This document shows positions 11,569 to 23,757 of a stretch of DNA of 64,000 nucleotides, piece by piece. The notes under the pieces were generated by a model. It made no database searches. It was given only the letters and a program-made list of their open reading frames with translations, and was not told the DNA's origin. Origin of the DNA: Sanguinoderma infundibulare (taxonomy: Eukaryota; Basidiomycota; Agaricomycetes; Polyporales; Polyporaceae); contig JAVLRN010000001.1 of the NCBI GenBank assembly GCA_032821775.1, forward strand, positions 2,356,001 through 2,420,000, given 5' to 3'. How positions within the stretch are numbered: the first letter of the stretch is position 1; each line of letters starts with the position of its first letter. Made by a program: the position numbers and the translations under genes.

Positions 11569-14199
11569 ACGTTAGAGGAAAGGAGCGAAGGAGAGCAGGA
11601 CGTGGTTTATATCCTTCGGGGGGCCAGGACGCCGAGAGGACTTTATGCTATTCTCCTCCTCCTCACTTTATGACATAATCTCCCCTTTTACCCCAATCAA
11701 ATAATAATTCGTCCGCCCCCCGATCCAACGGCTAATTTCCTCTCCCCCTGAATAGTCTTTCTCCGCCCCAATCTTTGCACATGGCCGCCAATGCCGGGGC
11801 GAGGGACCGAGGCGGAGTGCGAAAGACGTGTTGGACTGTGGCGATAAGTCCATATCGAGTGGATGGTTACGATCGATAAGGCCCGGAGCGATTGGCGGGA
11901 CGGGTGGTTGAGCAGTGGCAAACGTCGCTCTCGTGGCCGAGACCGAGCCCTGCCAGTGCCAGCAAGGTGGGCTCAGTCTGCACCGCCGGGTCCTTGGTTG
12001 TGCCACTCAATTTTTCTGGTTTCGGGCAATCCGGGCAACCATCTTGCAGTGCTCTTTTTTGAGTCGCCTTCGCTGCCTCCTCGTCCACCATCCCTCTTGC
12101 CACGCGTCCGCCTCCTTCCCGGTCCATTCCAGCTTGTCGTCACACTCTCTGCCATTTTTCGTCGGTGTGCCCGGACGAGCTTCAATTTTGCCCGTCAGCC
12201 CGCGCGTCCGACGACGGGCGGTCGCTGGGCCCTGGGGCTAGACTTGCCCTGAGGGAACACCCCTTCCGCTGCCACCCAATCCCTTCGCGCGGCCGCAGTC
12301 CGTTATCGTGGATTCCGCTGAAAATGTTTCATTGGCTTACATCGCACACTCGTTGCCCCTCTCTCCACACCCTCCGCGGCCGACACGAATCTGCGCAAAC
12401 CTCCGAGTCTCGACTCCAATCGCTCAGAAGCCACAGCCGGCCCCTCCTCTCCTTTTTCCCATTCACGCACTGTGGTTTGTGTGGCCATCAAACGTACGCA
12501 TAATCCGCCAGCTTCTCAAACAATCAAATGTTGGCGCATGAGCCGACCTAGTTCCGACTCGGGACGTATAGCGTCTGAGCGCAGCGCCGGGGCTATGTAC
12601 ATATTGATTCGTTTCGTAAACCTCACCCTCCTTTCGTTAAATCGCTCCTTTGCGCCCACGCCGCAGGCCAATTAGCGGCGTCACCAACCTAGACCTGGCC
12701 CATCCCTCATGCAGGCAGAAGTCGGTGCTGCTCCACATGGCCGCCCTGAGCCTAGAGTCTCACGCCTTACCGTCATCTTGATGAACAAATCCGTCCCAAC
12801 GTCCGACATGGTCGTACACAAAGAATTCTTGGAATCGAAACATTTTCCGTCTAGTACTGTTCTACAAACCCCTGTCAGCCCTCTCTCCTGTTCTAACTCA
12901 TGACAATGTATCGGCATCGCACTGGACTCAAGCACATGCGCTCAGGTAAATGTGCTTATAGACTCGGGGCCCGCGGTGCTCTGGTAGTCGGTAAATGTGC
13001 TTATGGACTCGGGGCCCGCGGTGCTCTAGGGTGCTCTGGTAGTCAAGCTCCCTGGCTTAGCTCGTAGCACAAAAACTTACCCGTATCATATGTGTACTTG
13101 GTATGGAAACCGATCAGGCACTTGGCACGCCCATTTCAGACAGCATGCGTTAAGCTTTTAAATTCCATAGCCTCACGGATCGTCCCAGCTCGTCTCCTTT
13201 CAGCAGGAACGATCTGCGAATGCGATCGAAGGGTCGAGACAGCCCGTGCCCGTGAATTCGACACATTCTGGACACTGGTCGTGGACAAGAGTCATTTGAG
13301 GGCCTGGTCGTCAACCCTTTTCCCGGGTCTGTCCTCTATAGCTATTTTTTGGACGACGATGAATGAATGTGAAACCTCGTCAGCTTCCGTGCAGTCGTTC
13401 CCGCACATCGGTTGGTGCCCCGTTTGGAAGCCTTTTTCCCCATCATAATTTGCGAACGATGATCATTGGCATGCCGATGCAATGGCCACGGAACAACAAT
13501 CCGGCGCCCCGAAGGAAGGACAGCTGACAGCGTCTGGTGTGAACACATCGACCTGTAAGCTAAGAACAAGAGTACCAATTGCACTAATGGATCCACCGGT
13601 GTTCTGCGATTCCGAAACGGACTCAAAGAGAATCAAAGCTGACGAAGGCATGCGTACTAGAGCGCCCTTGCCATCCTCCACACTCAAGCTAGAAAGTCAC
13701 GTAGAAGGCTGCGCATCCTGCTTCATGACCAGAGAGGTTCTCATTCGACTATTCCGTTCCCAATCAATAACGCAATACCCTGCTGTAAGCATGGCTCGTT
13801 AGGATCGGGGTCGCAGCCGGCGGTATCCTGTGTGAGCTCTTCGCTGCGCGACGCCACCAAACGTACGACCGAGGCTAACAGTAATGATTCTGCTGGATGT
13901 AAAGCGGATTTCTATTCAGACTGACTAAACGAGAGGCTGAAGATCGACTCGGACCTACGCGCGGCGGTACAGGACGTACTACAATCCTTGCTATTTTGAG
14001 CGATCAGTGCAGGTGCACGTGGGGGTGGAAGCTCAAGCCGGCACAGGCGCAGTCGACCACGCTCCAGCTCTCTCCTCTTGCATCGCCTTGCCTTGTCTCC
14101 CCGTCTCTTTACGGCTCTCTAGGACCACTTCACGCTCTTTATCCCATACCCCGCTGGGCTCACCGTCACGTCTGCTCGCGCCCGCCCACTATCACGGAA
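11569..14199. other. Long gene-poor region
   Basis: About 2.6 kb with no gene I can support. It contains a short tandem repeat (12945-13044). One open frame (13482-13802, plus, MATEQQSGAPKEGQL...) has a reasonable ATG but no recognisable family. The rest is pyrimidine-rich plus-strand sequence, in part the promoter of the PLC-like gene. Confidence 0.4.
12945..13044. repeat. Direct tandem repeat, about 45 bp, two copies
   Basis: Copy 1 (12945-12989) starts ggtaaatgtgcttatagactc and ends ggtgctctggtagtc. Copy 2 (12990-13044) is the same except for one substitution (a to g) and a 10-bp internal duplication of the gtgctct segment. The copies abut. The near-identity suggests a recent duplication. 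No coding role is visible. Confidence 0.85.
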
Positions 14200-15835
14200 A
14201 TGAGGTTCTCGCAACAGCTGACAACGCCGGTCGTTCTGTCTCTTCTTTCTTCTGTCGTGGGGGCCTACGGAATCGCAGCCACACGCAGGGCGACTGTGTG
14301 CAACGGACATGCCGAGGTGCGTCGTGTTTCTTTACAGCCAGCATTCATCCCGGTGCCGAGTAAGGCTCACGAATGTCCTCGGACCTCCGACGGCTACAGC
14401 TGTGCGATCGCAGCTTTGGCAACGTCACTTTCGTCGGTGCTCACGACTCGTACGCTGTCGGGACCAACAGTGGTGCGTCTCCAGAGCCCCATCTTCTGTC
14501 GCACCACAGCCCGCGGCTAATTTTGGGCCTCCGTAGTCTTCGTCAACCAGGATTACAATAGTACGTGCTCACGCTGTCATCCCTACCCAATTCTTGTGGG
14601 GCAGGCTTTGATCACCGCGGAACAGTCACCCAGCAGCTCAATGACGGCGTCCGAATGCTCCAGTCCCAGGCGCATAACAAGAGCGGTGTGATCGAATTGT
14701 GCCACACTAGCTGCGTGCGTAACGCTCGGAACCGGCGTATGTCGCCCTGGCGTTGACATCACTTCTACACGTTTTCCAGACTCTGCAAGACGGCGGCTCG
14801 CTGCAGAGCTATCTCGCTGAAGGTATTTTCGCACGTTCGCACGCATACTCATGGCCGTCAGGCACTAACTATGCATTGCAGTGAAGACATGGATGGACGC
14901 GAATCCCAACGATGGTGAGTGTGAAACAGGATCGAACGCTTCCATTACCCGGGGATAATGGAGTACAGCTGACCGCACTGTCCACCTTCAGTCGTCTCTC
15001 TTCTCATCGTGAACTCCGACAATATTGCACCCTCGCAGTATGACACCGTCTTCAAGGCGGCTGGTCTCGACACCCTGGCGTATGCGCCCACCGCAGCGTC
15101 ATTGCCAGCGAGCGGTTGGCCGACTCTCGGATCGCTCATCGATTCTGGCAAGCGCCTGGTCGCGTTCCTGTCGACCACGGCAGATTTCAGCACGGTCCCT
15201 TACCTCATCGACGGTGAGCCGAAGCGCTGAGCGCGAGCAATATCCGCATTCCCCGGCTTCTTTGCTGAGATCTGGATGCAGAGTTCACTAACGTCTGGGA
15301 AACGGCGTACGATGTCACCGACACGACCTTCGATTGCAACGTCAACCGGACGAACGGGGACAGCAGCACCCAGATGTATCTCATCAACCATTTCCTGGAC
15401 AAGATAGTTGCCGGCTTCCCAGCGCCGGACCCAGACAACGCCAATACCACAAACGCCGTCAGTGGGGTTGGATCCTTGGGACAGCAGGTGCAGACCTGCG
15501 CGACCCAGTATGGCCGTAATCCCAACTTCATGCTAGTAGACGTGAGGCTTTTCCGTCTTATGTACCGACGACCCCACCTCTGACTTCTGCCGTGACAGTT
15601 CTACGAGTATGGAAATGGGTCGGTTTTCCAAGTCGCTGCCACTGCAAACGGAGTGACCTACAGCCCATCGACGGCTGTCGCGACACCGAAGAGCTCTGGT
15701 TCGAGTTCTTCATCGGGCTCGAGCGTCACGAGCACGCCGAACGGGGGCCTGGAACTCCGCATTGGTCCCGCTCATTTGGCCGCATCCCTCGCCGTTGCTG
15801 GCAGCATGGTGCTCGGAGCGCTGAGTTTGTTCTGA
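14200..15835 (+). CDS. Secreted GPI-anchored PLC-like phosphodiesterase (PI-PLC X fold)
   Basis: Start ATG 14200 gives a signal peptide (MRFSQQLTTPVVLSLLSSVVGAYG, shown split: MRFSQQLTTP / VVLSLLSSVVGAYG). After several short introns the mature protein reads NVTFVGAHDSYAVGTN (first active-site His), then TQQLNDGVRMLQSQAHNKSG (second His position), LCHTSC, TLQDGGSLQSYLAEVKTWMD, NPNDVVSLLIVNSD and MYLINHFLDKI. This order is that of fungal PLC-like TIM-barrel enzymes related to PI-PLC X domains, without a Y or C2 domain. A Ser/Thr linker (SSGSSSSSGSS) and a hydrophobic C-terminus (AASLAVAGSMVLGALSLF) form a GPI-attachment signal. It probably acts at the cell wall or outer membrane face; whether it cleaves phosphoinositides is not known. 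Ends TGA 15833-15835. Confidence 0.88.
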
Positions 15836-16171
15836 TCTGCCGAGCATTTCGTTCTGCTATCGACCATCGACTAGACCATCGGACATTGCTTGACCATCCT
15901 GTAACTATATCGAACCACGGACTCATTGGATAGTATGCCTCGATAATGCATTGCCTGTGTACTTGCTTTCGTGCCATTCGCGACAGCCAAATTCGGACCG
16001 CTTTGTGTGCTAGGAGCGAGATGAACTGAGCGGAGTGGACAGCCACGCGTGGGCCATGTGTCGGCGTCCGGCGCGACCGGTGCGAAGTCCGAGCAGCGTC
16101 CTGCGAGTGCTAACATCGCTCGTCCCCATCCCCTCGCCACTTTTCCGACGTCCTCATCCTCGCTCGCTATC
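15836..16171. other. Intergenic region, PLC-like 3' UTR and next promoter
   Basis: 336 bp. An in-frame ATG at 16049 could extend the next protein by 41 residues of low-complexity sequence; the ATG at 16172 is preferred. Confidence 0.4.
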
Positions 16172-17486
16172 ATGAGCTTTCAGAACTTCAGGCTGGGTCC
16201 GCCCGGCACGCAGCATCCGTTCTCGGAGCTCGACACGCCCCCACGTTCCGCGCTGTCCGCCGGGCAGTCGTCGTCGCTCTCGCCTCCTTTCGGGCAGCTA
16301 TCCAGCGATTCGGGCACGCGCGTGCAGTCGCCTTCGTCCGCCACGCACTACACCGAGAATCCGCGCAAGGGGCTGTACGGGTCGGGAGATGCGGACGACC
16401 GCTACACGCTCGTGTTCGAGAACATGGACGCGTTCGAGGCGTGGAGACAGCATGAGGAGGAGGAAAAGATGGTCGAGTTCGTCAAGGGCGATACGCACGC
16501 GTCCAAGGCGGCCCCACCGCGGTTCAAAGAGCACACGAAGCTCGTGTGCGGACGTCACTCGCGCGGGGGGAGGAAGAAGTATGTGAAGAAGTATCCGGAC
16601 AGGGTCAGGAAGGTGCCCAGCAGGAAGGTTCGTCAGGACGGCCGGCGCGTGTGTGCACGCGCGTGCGTGTGCGGCACGGGCTGCTGTTCTCCGCCGTTGT
16701 CGTTGCCGGGAGAGCGGGGACTGATGATGTCTGGGTAGCTTGAGGGAATGGGCTGTCCTGCTTCGATCAGCTACAAGACGTATTTCGGGACGGAGGAGGT
16801 GCGCGCATGCTGTGAGTCGTCCGTCGCATTAACCACGCCCCGCGTGTTCCCCTCGGGCGACGATCCTGACCAAAATGGCAGACGTCGCAGAACACTCGCA
16901 CGAGACTGGCCTTGCCAATCTTCCGTTTACGAAGCGTGGGCGAAAAGCGCAGGCGGAGCTGGACGCGCGCAGCGCCACTGAGCGACCTCGGGGGAGACCG
17001 CGCAAGGAACGGCCGCAGGAGCCTGAGTTATCGTCAGCGAGCCCACAGCCTAGCTCATTCATGGATGATGCGCAGAATGCTGTCGCAGGACCCTCATCAG
17101 CGCCGCAGATGGTGCAACAGGCACCCCCGGCTCCCGCCCCGCAGATGGCTGAGCCGCAACAGACGTTCCAGTCGACCATCGCTATGCTCGCACCACTTCC
17201 CTCGATGGCGCCAATGCAGCAGTCAGGAGTCGATATGTCGCAGGAGCGATGGGACAGGATGGGCGTGCTCTTCCAAAGCATCCGGGATCATGCGCGGTCG
17301 TTCGAGTTCCCGGCACCGTCGGTGGCCGCACTGGAGAGTGTCCTCATTCGGCTGTATTTGGAGAGTCCTATCGGGGCCGGCTTGGGTGGGCCATCTGTCC
17401 CCGCTATGGATGGTCTGCATGGAGGGGTAGGGATGGGAGGACCGCCGCTGGACGGTAATCACAACCATCACGGGACGGGGACATAG
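16172..17486 (+). CDS. FAR1-like zinc-finger DNA-binding protein with AT-hook
   Basis: Three exons: 16172-16627, 16739-16811 and 16882-17486. Splicing joins RKVPSRK to LEGMGCPASISYKTYF and EVRAC to YVAEHSHETGLANLPF. The spaced residues (VCGRHS ... GCPASI ... EHSHETG) match the C-C-H-H layout of FAR1/WRKY-GCM1 zinc fingers, which bind DNA and often come from domesticated Mutator-like transposases. An AT-hook (RPRGRPRKER) follows, then a Pro/Gln-rich segment and a C-terminal helix-forming region (RWDRMGVLFQSIRDHARSF). I infer a nuclear transcriptional regulator. There is no transposase catalytic core, so it is a stand-alone DNA-binding protein. Confidence 0.75.
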
Positions 17487-17779
17487 GTCATGGTTGTGCT
17501 TGGTCGACCTCCAGCCCTAGAATTGTTAATTGCTAATGTGTAGCACCATCTCATACTATCTCTACTGTCTTTGATATGTATTAACATGTTGCGAGTCAGC
17601 CTACCTTGGGTTTGTGGCCGCTCAACTGTGCTTGTGCGAAGTCGAGAGACCGGCTGGTCGGACCGACGATCAGGAAATGTTGCCAGACGCCGGATGGCCC
17701 ATTTTCGACTGCGACTCACGGCGGACTCTCACCAAGTCCACCACCACACCCACTCAGCGTCGACCATCGGCTTGCTGCC

Positions 17780-19055
17780 ATGTCCTCTCTCCGAAACTCT
17801 CTGCACCGGCGTTCCCATAAGGAACGCTCCCAGCTTTCCCATCGAACACGACTAGGCATTCTCGAGAAACACAAGGACTATGTTCTCCGTGCTCGAGACT
17901 ACCACTCGAAGCAGGACAGAATCAACCGCCTGCGAGAGAAGGCGGCGACCAGGAATAAAGATGAGTTCTACTTCTCAATGTCCAGAGAGCGGACCGAGGT
18001 GCGCTTCCAGTCGTTCTTCAAACCCCGCGCTGCATCTCATCCGACCGGCGCCGACAGGGTGGGGTGCATGTCCAGGACAGGGGGAACGAAGCGCTGCCGA
18101 CGGACATCGTCAAAGTGCTGAAGACGCAAGATGAAAATTACCTGCGGACGACCAGAGCTGCCGGACTGAAGGTGCGTGTGTGAACGCCGTCAGCTCCGTC
18201 CGTGCGGCTGGAAGCGAACCGTACCCCCTTTCCAGAAAATAGACAAGCTGAAGGCCGAGCTCAGTCAGCTAGCGGACCTCCTCCAGCCCGGCGGATCAGA
18301 CGACGTCCATGCGGCGGACGAGCTAGAGCTCGACGATCACGAGCTCGAAGTCCTCTGCGAGGCCGGCGTGGTACCGCCCGCATCCAAGAAGGCCCGGCAG
18401 AAGTCGCGTAGCCGGAAGGGGAAGCACGTCTTGTTCGCAGAGGATGAGGCCGAAGGTACGCCCCCATTTTGCTATCACTTCCGCTCAGTAGGGTATAAGG
18501 CGGCGAGAATGACACGTTTGTGCCAACTACAGCGCGGCAGCACGCTTCCGCGAGCGGGAAGGCTGCCGATTCACAGGCCGGTGACCTCATAGACGTCGAG
18601 AACGCAGCCGAGGCCGACATGGGCTGGAGGCTGCCGGAAGAGACGAAGCGGAAGCGAAGGAAGTCGAAGGGTGCTGCAGCAGAAGAAGGGGCCGCGGCCT
18701 TTGATGACAGTTCGATGACGGCGACGGAGACGAAGAGGGTCTGTTCTGTCTGGTTTCCGTTCGACGTTTCCGGATTAATTTCTGCCCGATGCAGGAACAC
18801 CGCACCCGCCTGCTCAAAGAGCTCTCTGCCCGCCTTGTCCGCGACCGGCAATTGCGGTATGCCGAGCGCGAGCTTGAAATGCAGAAGCTCCTCATGGGCA
18901 AGGGTGCGTCAAGGAAACTTGCCGGGGTGGAGAAGGTCGATGACGATGCCGACGGCGACGGCGATGATGACGAAGGTATGTCCAGACCCAAGAAGATTGA
19001 CGAGAAGACTTGGAAGCCCAGAGTGTACAAGTGGCGCGTTGAGCGTAAACGTTAG
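17780..19055 (+). CDS. UTP11: UTP11, U3 snoRNP (SSU processome) subunit
   Basis: Nucleolar factor needed for 18S rRNA processing. ATG 17780 opens [19 protein letters not shown], followed by [20 protein letters not shown] and [14 protein letters not shown], the signature N-terminus of Utp11. Five exons follow, with introns near 17998-18058, 18172-18236, 18454-18531 and 18741-18791. Blocks [34 protein letters not shown] and a highly basic C-terminus ([20 protein letters not shown]) complete the family profile. An acidic, low-complexity insertion ([13 protein letters not shown]) lies near the end. Full length. It converges on LSB5 over 295 bp. Confidence 0.96.
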
Positions 19056-19349
19056 CTTCTGTATTACCTGTTATTCCGCTATCCTTGCTTGGAAATTGTG
19101 CACCCCGACGTCCGAGTTTGTCGGGGACAGTTAATTTACTGCACTTTTCTCGCTCGTTCATGGAATGTATAGCATGCATACACTACAGGAGACATGAGAT
19201 ATCAGAATACATCGCCGGGCCCATAAACCAGCATACAGTAGCGCAATATCATAAATACCGATGATACATCGAACAGATTATACCCATTTGCATCTCCACG
19301 ACTTCTTCGATTCGTACAACACACCAGAACTGCCCTCTTCTACGCGCAT

Positions 19350-21349
19350 CTAGTCGGCGAATGGGTCAGCAAACGGATCCTCCTCCTGCGATAATCCCTG
19401 TTTGGGATCGCGGCGCTCGCCGTGCGAAGGTTTGTTGTCTGGAACATCGACGTATCCGCGGCGGTTAGACTCTGCGCTGAAGGAGGGTCCTGCACGGTTG
19501 TGTGTCCCTTCATCGGAGGACTCGTAATCGCTGTAGTCAGAGAGGGAGCCGCGACCATACGCGTTATCATCCTCCGACGAGGTCCGACGAGCCACGGTGG
19601 GCCGCATCGGCGGTGGTAAGTTTCTGTCGCCGGGCATGTCAGGCAAAAGGTGCTGGGGAATGGAGCAAAATTCACCTCTGTTCTTCGCCTAATGCTCCAA
19701 ACTGTAAATCCTGGAGATCCGGGTGCATATACGAGGGACTCGTCGGGCTCGACTCCCCAGAAATTGGGCTCATGCGCGAGGAAACAGAGCGGCCAGTAGA
19801 ACGGTCGATGGCCGCACGCTGCTTGTCCTGCAGCTTGCCAAGCTCACTTGGCAAGATCTTGGCTGCAGCGAGGCCATCTTGGATCTCCTTCACCTGTGCT
19901 TCAGAGGTGTCGGGCTTGATTAGCTAGTACAAGCCGTTAGCTCGCCATGCGTTCCGAGCATGTGAGGTTCCCTCACCAAGTCATAGTTCTCAATTGCGGC
20001 AATAATCCGATCGTTAGTCTCAATGAGAACGCCAATCATGTCCTCGTTCTCCACCAGCTGTAGACTCGTGTTAGAATTGTCTGGAAGACAACTATGCGTG
20101 ACATCTCACCTGAATGTAACGAACAATCTGCTTCCGGGCTTGCTTGACATTAGCCAAGCATTCCTGGACCCGGTCGTTCGTTTCGTAACTTTCTTGTTTG
20201 GAGTTAACAAGCTGCGGACCCCGTCAAAACTGCGCCGCTAGAGGACGACTAAACCGCGAGCTTACAGTGATGGCATTAACAAGGTTACTAGCGGCTTGTG
20301 AGGCGTTGGCAATCGAAGTCAGAATTTGTGGTTTTTCCTGCAGAGTAATGAGCACGGTTTTTCTAGCAAACAGCCGAAAGTAAAGCACACCTGCTCAAAA
20401 TCGAATGGTTTCCTCTTCGAGTTCGGTTGGGACGCCCTAAGCTTCTCCTCCCTCTTCCTCCTCTCCTTATCCTCTTTCGCCTTTCGTTTCTCCTCTTCTT
20501 TCCTTTTCCTCGCTTCCTCCTCCTTCCTCTTCCTCTCTGCAAAGTCGGCGTCCAGCCCGATGCCCGCGTTCAGGTTGTCGATCGCCCGCTTTTCCGAGTT
20601 CACGCGGTCCGACTGCGCAATCTTGCACTGGTCGTAGAGCTTGGCCACATACTGCATGGAAGGGTCGTCTGCAAACTGGCGACGCCACCCTGCGAGGACG
20701 GACGCGAGCTTCTTCCTGACTTTCGGGTCCGTGCCAGGGTCGGCGGCGAGGTGCTTAATGGCGTCGATAAGCATGTGGTCGTTGAATGAGCCTGCGGAGG
20801 AATGTGGAAATTAAACTCTGAAACGAATCTGCATGTTACGAGCGCAAATCACTCACTCTGAATCTTGGGGCCACCATTCTCGACCAACGCTTTCAGTATC
20901 TAGGTCGAGCCGTAAGACGAGATAGCATGGAAGACTAGCAGTCCCGCTGCGCACATGGAGAGCGCGGTATTGCGCGTGTGGGTTGCCATGCTTGATCTTC
21001 TTCCGGATGGCCCGCGAGGCCTCCGCGGGCCTGACGGACTGTTGAGAGGAGGTCTCACGAGCCGTGTATGGGACTTACCCGGTAGCTTGGATATTGATGG
21101 ACTCCACAATCTCAGGGATGCTGCCGTGTTCCCTGTTAGATCGCCGATGCATATCCCACAGAAGAACACTCACCCGTCGTATGCCTCTCCGTCATAATTG
21201 CTCGATGTTAGGATCTCCACCCATTCCGTCGTGGACGACTGTAAAGGACCCGATATGGGAAACGCGATCAGTTGGCTAACGAAAAGAAGACTTACGCGGG
21301 GCTTCTCGTTGACGAAGGCAGAGTAGGCTTGCTTGTAAAGGGACGTCAT
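19350..21349 (-). CDS. LSB5: LSB5-like VHS/GAT endocytic adaptor
   Basis: Minus-strand gene with several introns, from ATG 21349 (MTSLYKQAYSAFVNEKPR). Exons give a VHS domain (WVEILTSSNYDGEAYDG, IPEIVESINIQATG, ALSMCAAGLLVFHAISSYGS, LIDAIKHLAADPGTDPKVRK), then a charged linker (a Glu/Lys/Arg-rich helix around 20430-20540) and a GAT-like three-helix region (ANVKQARKQIVRYIQLVENED and IGVLIETNDRIIAAIENYDLL). This matches yeast Lsb5, which binds the Las17/WASP and Sla1 actin machinery and ubiquitin. The C-terminus is disordered, Ser-rich, and ends EEDPFADPFAD: two DPF motifs of the kind bound by AP-2 and related adaptors. SLA2, another endocytic actin factor, lies at the right end of the window. 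Confidence 0.85.
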
Positions 21350-21917
21350 GATGCATGCGCAGGTAGGAGTAAAGAAGCAGGCCGCGGCTGGGACACTGCC
21401 CCGCCATGCTTGATGCACGGATGCCCAGAGTGGACTGACGTCTAGTCCCTGAGCCAGGCGCCCGTTTCAGATAGCTTTACCATTCACCCGGTTCCTAGGT
21501 AAGTTATACACCCTTTGTCCCTTCATGGTTAAAGCAATATTCATACGAGCCAACGCCCACGCGACCCCAGACTGTCTGCATCTGCACGCCTCGATGACGC
21601 ACCTGGTGTCCGTGCGTGTTTTTATCGTCGGGCGCGCTGCCCGGAAAGAGCTAGCGCTCGCCCCTCCTGGCCATTGCCCACACAATCCCCCAGAACAAGT
21701 GGGCCATGACCCACATTATCAACACATGCGTACTGGAGCAATGAATGACTTCTTATGCGTCAGACATAGTTGTTTTTTAACACCAAGTTTTCCTGGGAAA
21801 ATACTGGCTGTATGAATTGTGCAAGGATAGTAGTAGTTCAGCAATTAACGACAAGCATGTGCAGATGATAGCAATGTACCATGACCATGTGGTCTAAACA
21901 GGACACCATGCGAGCCT
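21350..21917. other. Intergenic region between LSB5 and SerRS
   Basis: 568 bp holding the LSB5 promoter and the SerRS 3' UTR. No gene seen. Confidence 0.45.
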
Positions 21918-23510
21918 TTACACCCACTGAATTAAGCCCCGCGGATTTCCTCCGACCCAGAACGGCTGCAAAGCCCGAGGAAGCTTCAAGCCCACAACTG
22001 CCCCGGTGTCATCAAAGACCGCACCGTTCTCAACCAAAGCGACGATCAAACGAGGCACGGCCGCCGCTGTCCCATTCAGTGTGTGTGCAAATGGGACGGG
22101 TGCTTGTGCCTGCTCGGCAGCTTGCGGCGCTCCGTCTGTTGACGAGGGAGCATGTCGGCGGTATCGAATGTGCAGGCGACGCGCTTGATAGTCGGTGCAA
22201 TTCGAGGTGGACGAGACCTCTCCCCAGCTCCCCCGACCAGGCATCCAGGCTTCGGCATCATACTTGCGATACGCGCTTGCACCCAGCTCCTCCGTCGGCA
22301 TTTCGAGAACCCTGAGGCGAACGCGTTGAATATCAATCTTCACCGAAGCAAGACATGCAGAGCGTACCTGAAGGATAACCCAAGGCCCCCAAAGATCTCT
22401 GCCTGCATCTTCCGAATCTCCTCCATCATCTCCCCGCTCGCTTCTGCTTCCGACACCACGAACAACTCTAGCTTCGTGAACTGGTGCACACGATAGAGCC
22501 CTCTGGTATCAGCACCTCTAGCTCCAGCCTCCGCGCGGAACGCATGCCCAAGACCGACCACCTTCACCGGTAGTTCGCTCGCAGACAGGATCTTGTTGGC
22601 GAACATCCCAGCGAGAGGAATCTCCGCCGTCCCAGCTAGCACGAGCTCCGGATGATTGTGGTTCGCGGGGTCCGCCGTATGAGCGAGGTGGTACATTTGC
22701 GACGCAGCGCCATCGGCAGGGTCGCGCGGCTGGAAGCCGCATCGACGAGCGATGTCGGAGCGTATGACATCCGGAGTGGTGACGGGGGTGTACCCGTGTT
22801 TCATCGCGATGCTCAGCGCGTAGTTGGTGAGCGCAAGCTCGAGCAGTGCGCCTTCGTTCTTGAGATAATACCACGAGGAGCCTGTGACAATTGCGCCAGC
22901 TTCTAGGTCCAAGATATCGAGTGCGCGGCATATCGCGACGTGGTCGCGTGCGGGAGACGGAGGGATAGGTTCGGGGCCGTGCGTGGATAGCGTCACCGCA
23001 ATGGACTCAGGCCCAATGGGGACGTCGGGGTGTGTATCATTGGGGATAGTGAGAGCAAGGGAGTGGAGTTGATCTTCGAGCTGCGCGACGCGGTCTTCGA
23101 GGTCAGAGATCTCAGTCTTGAGAACTTTCGCCTCGGCCAGTGCGGCGTCCTTCTTCTCCCGGTCCTTGGCGAGGGTGCGTATTCGTTCGCCAACAACCGA
23201 ACGTGCGTGCCTCTTGGCATTCAGTGTCTGCCCTAAGTGCTTTTGCTCTTCATATAGTCGTGCGACCTTTTGGACTGCTCCGACAGGAAGGGGTGCTTTC
23301 CGGTTGAAGGCGTTATGCGACTTGAAGACGGCGTTCTCAGAGATGTCCTTGTAATCTAGCCTGGGTTTTGGAAGACTCGTCGAAGTGGATGCGAGTCCGG
23401 GCCCGGTAGAGTAGGCTCGGAGCCTTAGGACAACTTGAATGATCAGACGGATAAGGACGGTAGACGTTTTCCTACTCACAACAAGAGCGTCTCAGACACG
23501 CGAAGTGCAT
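21918..23510 (-). CDS. DIA4: Mitochondrial seryl-tRNA synthetase
   Basis: Class II aminoacyl-tRNA synthetase charging tRNA-Ser. The large exon has no ATG at its open 5' end (it opens with GTG). A short first exon, 23480-23510, supplies one: ATG CAC TTC GCG ..., followed by a 46-bp intron (23434-23479, gtgagt...attcaag). The joined start MHFACLRRSCFVLRLRAYSTG is rich in Arg and lacks acids, a classic mitochondrial presequence. Next come the tRNA-binding coiled coil, motif 2 (LGHAFRAEAGARGADTRGLY, then RVHQFTKLELF) and, after an intron near 22345-22372, motif 3 (NGTAAAVPRLIVALVEN). It ends PRGLIQWV and TAA at 21918. The paired cytosolic enzyme is not in this window. Its start lies 247 bp from RFC, head to head. 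Confidence 0.93.
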
Positions 23511-23757
23511 CAAACCACAAGCGTAGTATTTGGACTGCATATGAGGCTATAGCTGCATAGGAGGCAGACGGAGTGAAGGCGACAAGCGGCAAGCAGGGGG
23601 GCAGTGGCCTGCAGGGGATAGCAGCAAGGAACTCGGAATCGCGCTCAAGCTGGTGTGACCCCAGTCTCGCGGGCATCACACGAGTCACGCTGCCTGACGC
23701 GTCCGTCACGCGTCGCGCCAGGTCACGACCGCGCTTCGTCCACGCTCGCCATCGACC
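23511..23757. promoter_or_regulatory. Bidirectional promoter, SerRS / RFC subunit
   Basis: 247 bp separate the two divergent start codons, too short for two long independent promoters. GC-rich with no clear TATA box. Confidence 0.5.

Noticed and set aside
13482..13802. 106-aa plus-strand frame starting MATEQQSGAPKEG
   Set aside because: Good ATG but no family, no neighbouring exon and mixed codon use. Left as a note only.
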